Source of the DNA: Flavobacteriales bacterium
Lineage (GTDB): Bacteria > Bacteroidota > Bacteroidia > Flavobacteriales_F > PHOS-HE28
Direction of reading: 5' to 3'
DNA: 64,000 nt
Assembly: GCA_016705545.1 (NCBI GenBank)
Contig: JADIYA010000031.1
Coordinates: 107,750-171,749, forward strand
The position numbers were made by a program, and so were the translations under genes. The notes below the pieces were generated by a model that was not told where the DNA came from, searched no databases, and saw only the letters and a list, made by a program, of their open reading frames with translations. Below, piece by piece: positions 63,300 to 64,000 of the stretch (its first letter is position 1; each line of letters begins with the position of its first letter).

Positions 63300-64000
63300 T
63301 GCAGCCGATGTACCGCTTCTCTTCTCCTCGTTGTACTTGGGCAGGTAGATGGCGTTGACGTGCCTGCTGCTTGCAGTCGCCGCTGGCCGCGTCATGCCGC
63401 TGGAGGAAGACGCGCGCGCACTCATCGTGCCAGTTGTTCACGGGCAGCATGATGAAGCGCTTGCTGACATCCCTCAGGTGTTTGCGGGCAGGGTGGTCGT
63501 TAAGCTGCCGCTCCATCGCGTCCGCCGCGCATTCTCGTTCCAGTTTTTCTGGTACACGATGCCGAAGAAGGTGGCGCTGCCGTCGCTCGCCACGGTGAAG
63601 CTGCCGAACTCGCTGAAGACGTTGGGCCCTGCACCTTGTTCTCTCGCACGTCCTGATTCCATTGATTTCCATCTCGCCAACTGCTTGTAATCAGGCCGAA
63701 GCTGAAGTTGAGTCATGCGCCTTATGCGTAGGCCGCCGCCGATGTCGAGTGTCGAGCGGGCGGCAGAGCTTCCACAGGTCGTGCAGTACACGTTCACGCA
63801 CTTGCTCAGCCTCGTTCCAGTAGTAGGCGGGTGTCGGTCATGCCGGGTGTTGATGAAGAAGTGCATCAGCTTCAGTCGGGAATTTCTTCTGCTTGCTGAT
63901 GTTCCGTATGTAGAAGTGATGATGTCCTTGTACCCGATCCCGAGGCGGCTGGTGGAGAACCCGAATTTCTCGCGCTCTCTCGGCCGCGATGGTGATGCCG
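63300..64000 (-). pseudogene. Frame-broken unknown minus-strand gene, cut by window edge
   Basis: Protein-like segments appear in succession but in different frames: KFGFSTSRLGIGYKDI near 63940-63970, YYWNEAEQVRERVLHDLWKL near 63770-63830, VFSEFGSFTVASDGSATFFGIVYQKNW near 63540-63625, and DVSKRFIMLPVNNWHDECA near 63420-63475. Together they indicate one gene on the minus strand with at least three indels. No family was recognised. Given the state of the flanking sequence, sequencing errors are the likeliest cause. Confidence 0.4.

Noticed and set aside
1..64000. CRISPR arrays, IS elements or prophage
   Set aside because: No regularly spaced repeats, transposase or integrase motifs, or phage structural genes were seen on either strand.

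Overview
The window looks like part of a high-GC Bacteroidota chromosome, most likely Flavobacteriales-like. The evidence is: type IX secretion (T9SS) C-terminal sorting domains on several secreted proteins, a gliding-motility-type C-terminal domain, the Bacteroidota-type GlmU homologue, the serC-serA-DUF1015 operon, the MoxR/DUF58/DUF4350/DUF4129 cluster, and many start codons sitting just behind a TAnnTTYG element, the Bacteroidota -7 promoter signature. No rRNA, tRNA, CRISPR array, insertion sequence or phage gene was found. Most of the window is dense chromosomal housekeeping and envelope coding.

Layout. 1-2.6 kb: a cut-off metallo-beta-lactamase/beta-CASP enzyme, an NlpC/P60 hydrolase and a gamma-carbonic-anhydrase-like protein, all on the minus strand. 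2.7-5.8 kb: a phosphate module (OprP/O-like porin, DUF47/PhoU-like protein, Pit permease). 5.8-10.3 kb: GlmU-like enzyme, FabG and a large membrane-anchored VWA-like protein. 10.3-11.2 kb: a GC-rich gap without a convincing gene, holding a G-tract, a perfect hairpin and a duplicated motif. 11.2-15.1 kb: two tandem secreted S1 proteases with T9SS tails. 15.3-19.9 kb: uvrB, a beta-trefoil-like lipoprotein, pyrD (with an internal repeat insertion) and a frameshifted HMG-CoA lyase gene. 19.9-24.9 kb: DUF2079 protein, membrane phosphoesterase, a T9SS propeller protein and a membrane protein. 24.9-28.5 kb: a tightly overlapping four-gene glycan operon. 28.5-33.3 kb: a T9SS type-B protein, then hpt, adk, obgE, PAP2 phosphatase and crcB. 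33.4-38.5 kb: PafA-like alkaline phosphatase, an ElyC/SanA-like protein with a domain insertion, a TPR protein and a subtilisin with a T9SS tail. 38.6-43.7 kb: queA, an SMR exporter, a small ORF, an outer-membrane barrel candidate, a lipoprotein and a small membrane protein. 43.8-48.5 kb: rarA, DUF1015, serA, serC. 48.6-54.7 kb: the six-gene MoxR/DUF58/SpoIIM-like cluster. 54.8-56.7 kb: ychF and plsY. 56.8-63.0 kb: one giant TPR/PD40/coiled-coil/SPOR-like envelope protein broken by many frameshifts. 63.3-64 kb: a frame-broken unknown minus-strand gene.

At least five otherwise intact genes carry single-base indels, and beyond about 61 kb every reading frame breaks every 100-300 bases. The simplest reading is uncorrected long-read sequence that worsens toward the right edge, so broken genes here should not be taken as real pseudogenes without resequencing.

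The features most worth a second look are: the noncoding block at 10.3-11.2 kb; the PorE-like giant protein whose OmpA-type anchor seems to be replaced by a coiled coil plus SPOR-like tail; the repeat inserted in frame into pyrD; and the near-leaderless promoters, which also help decide start codons.
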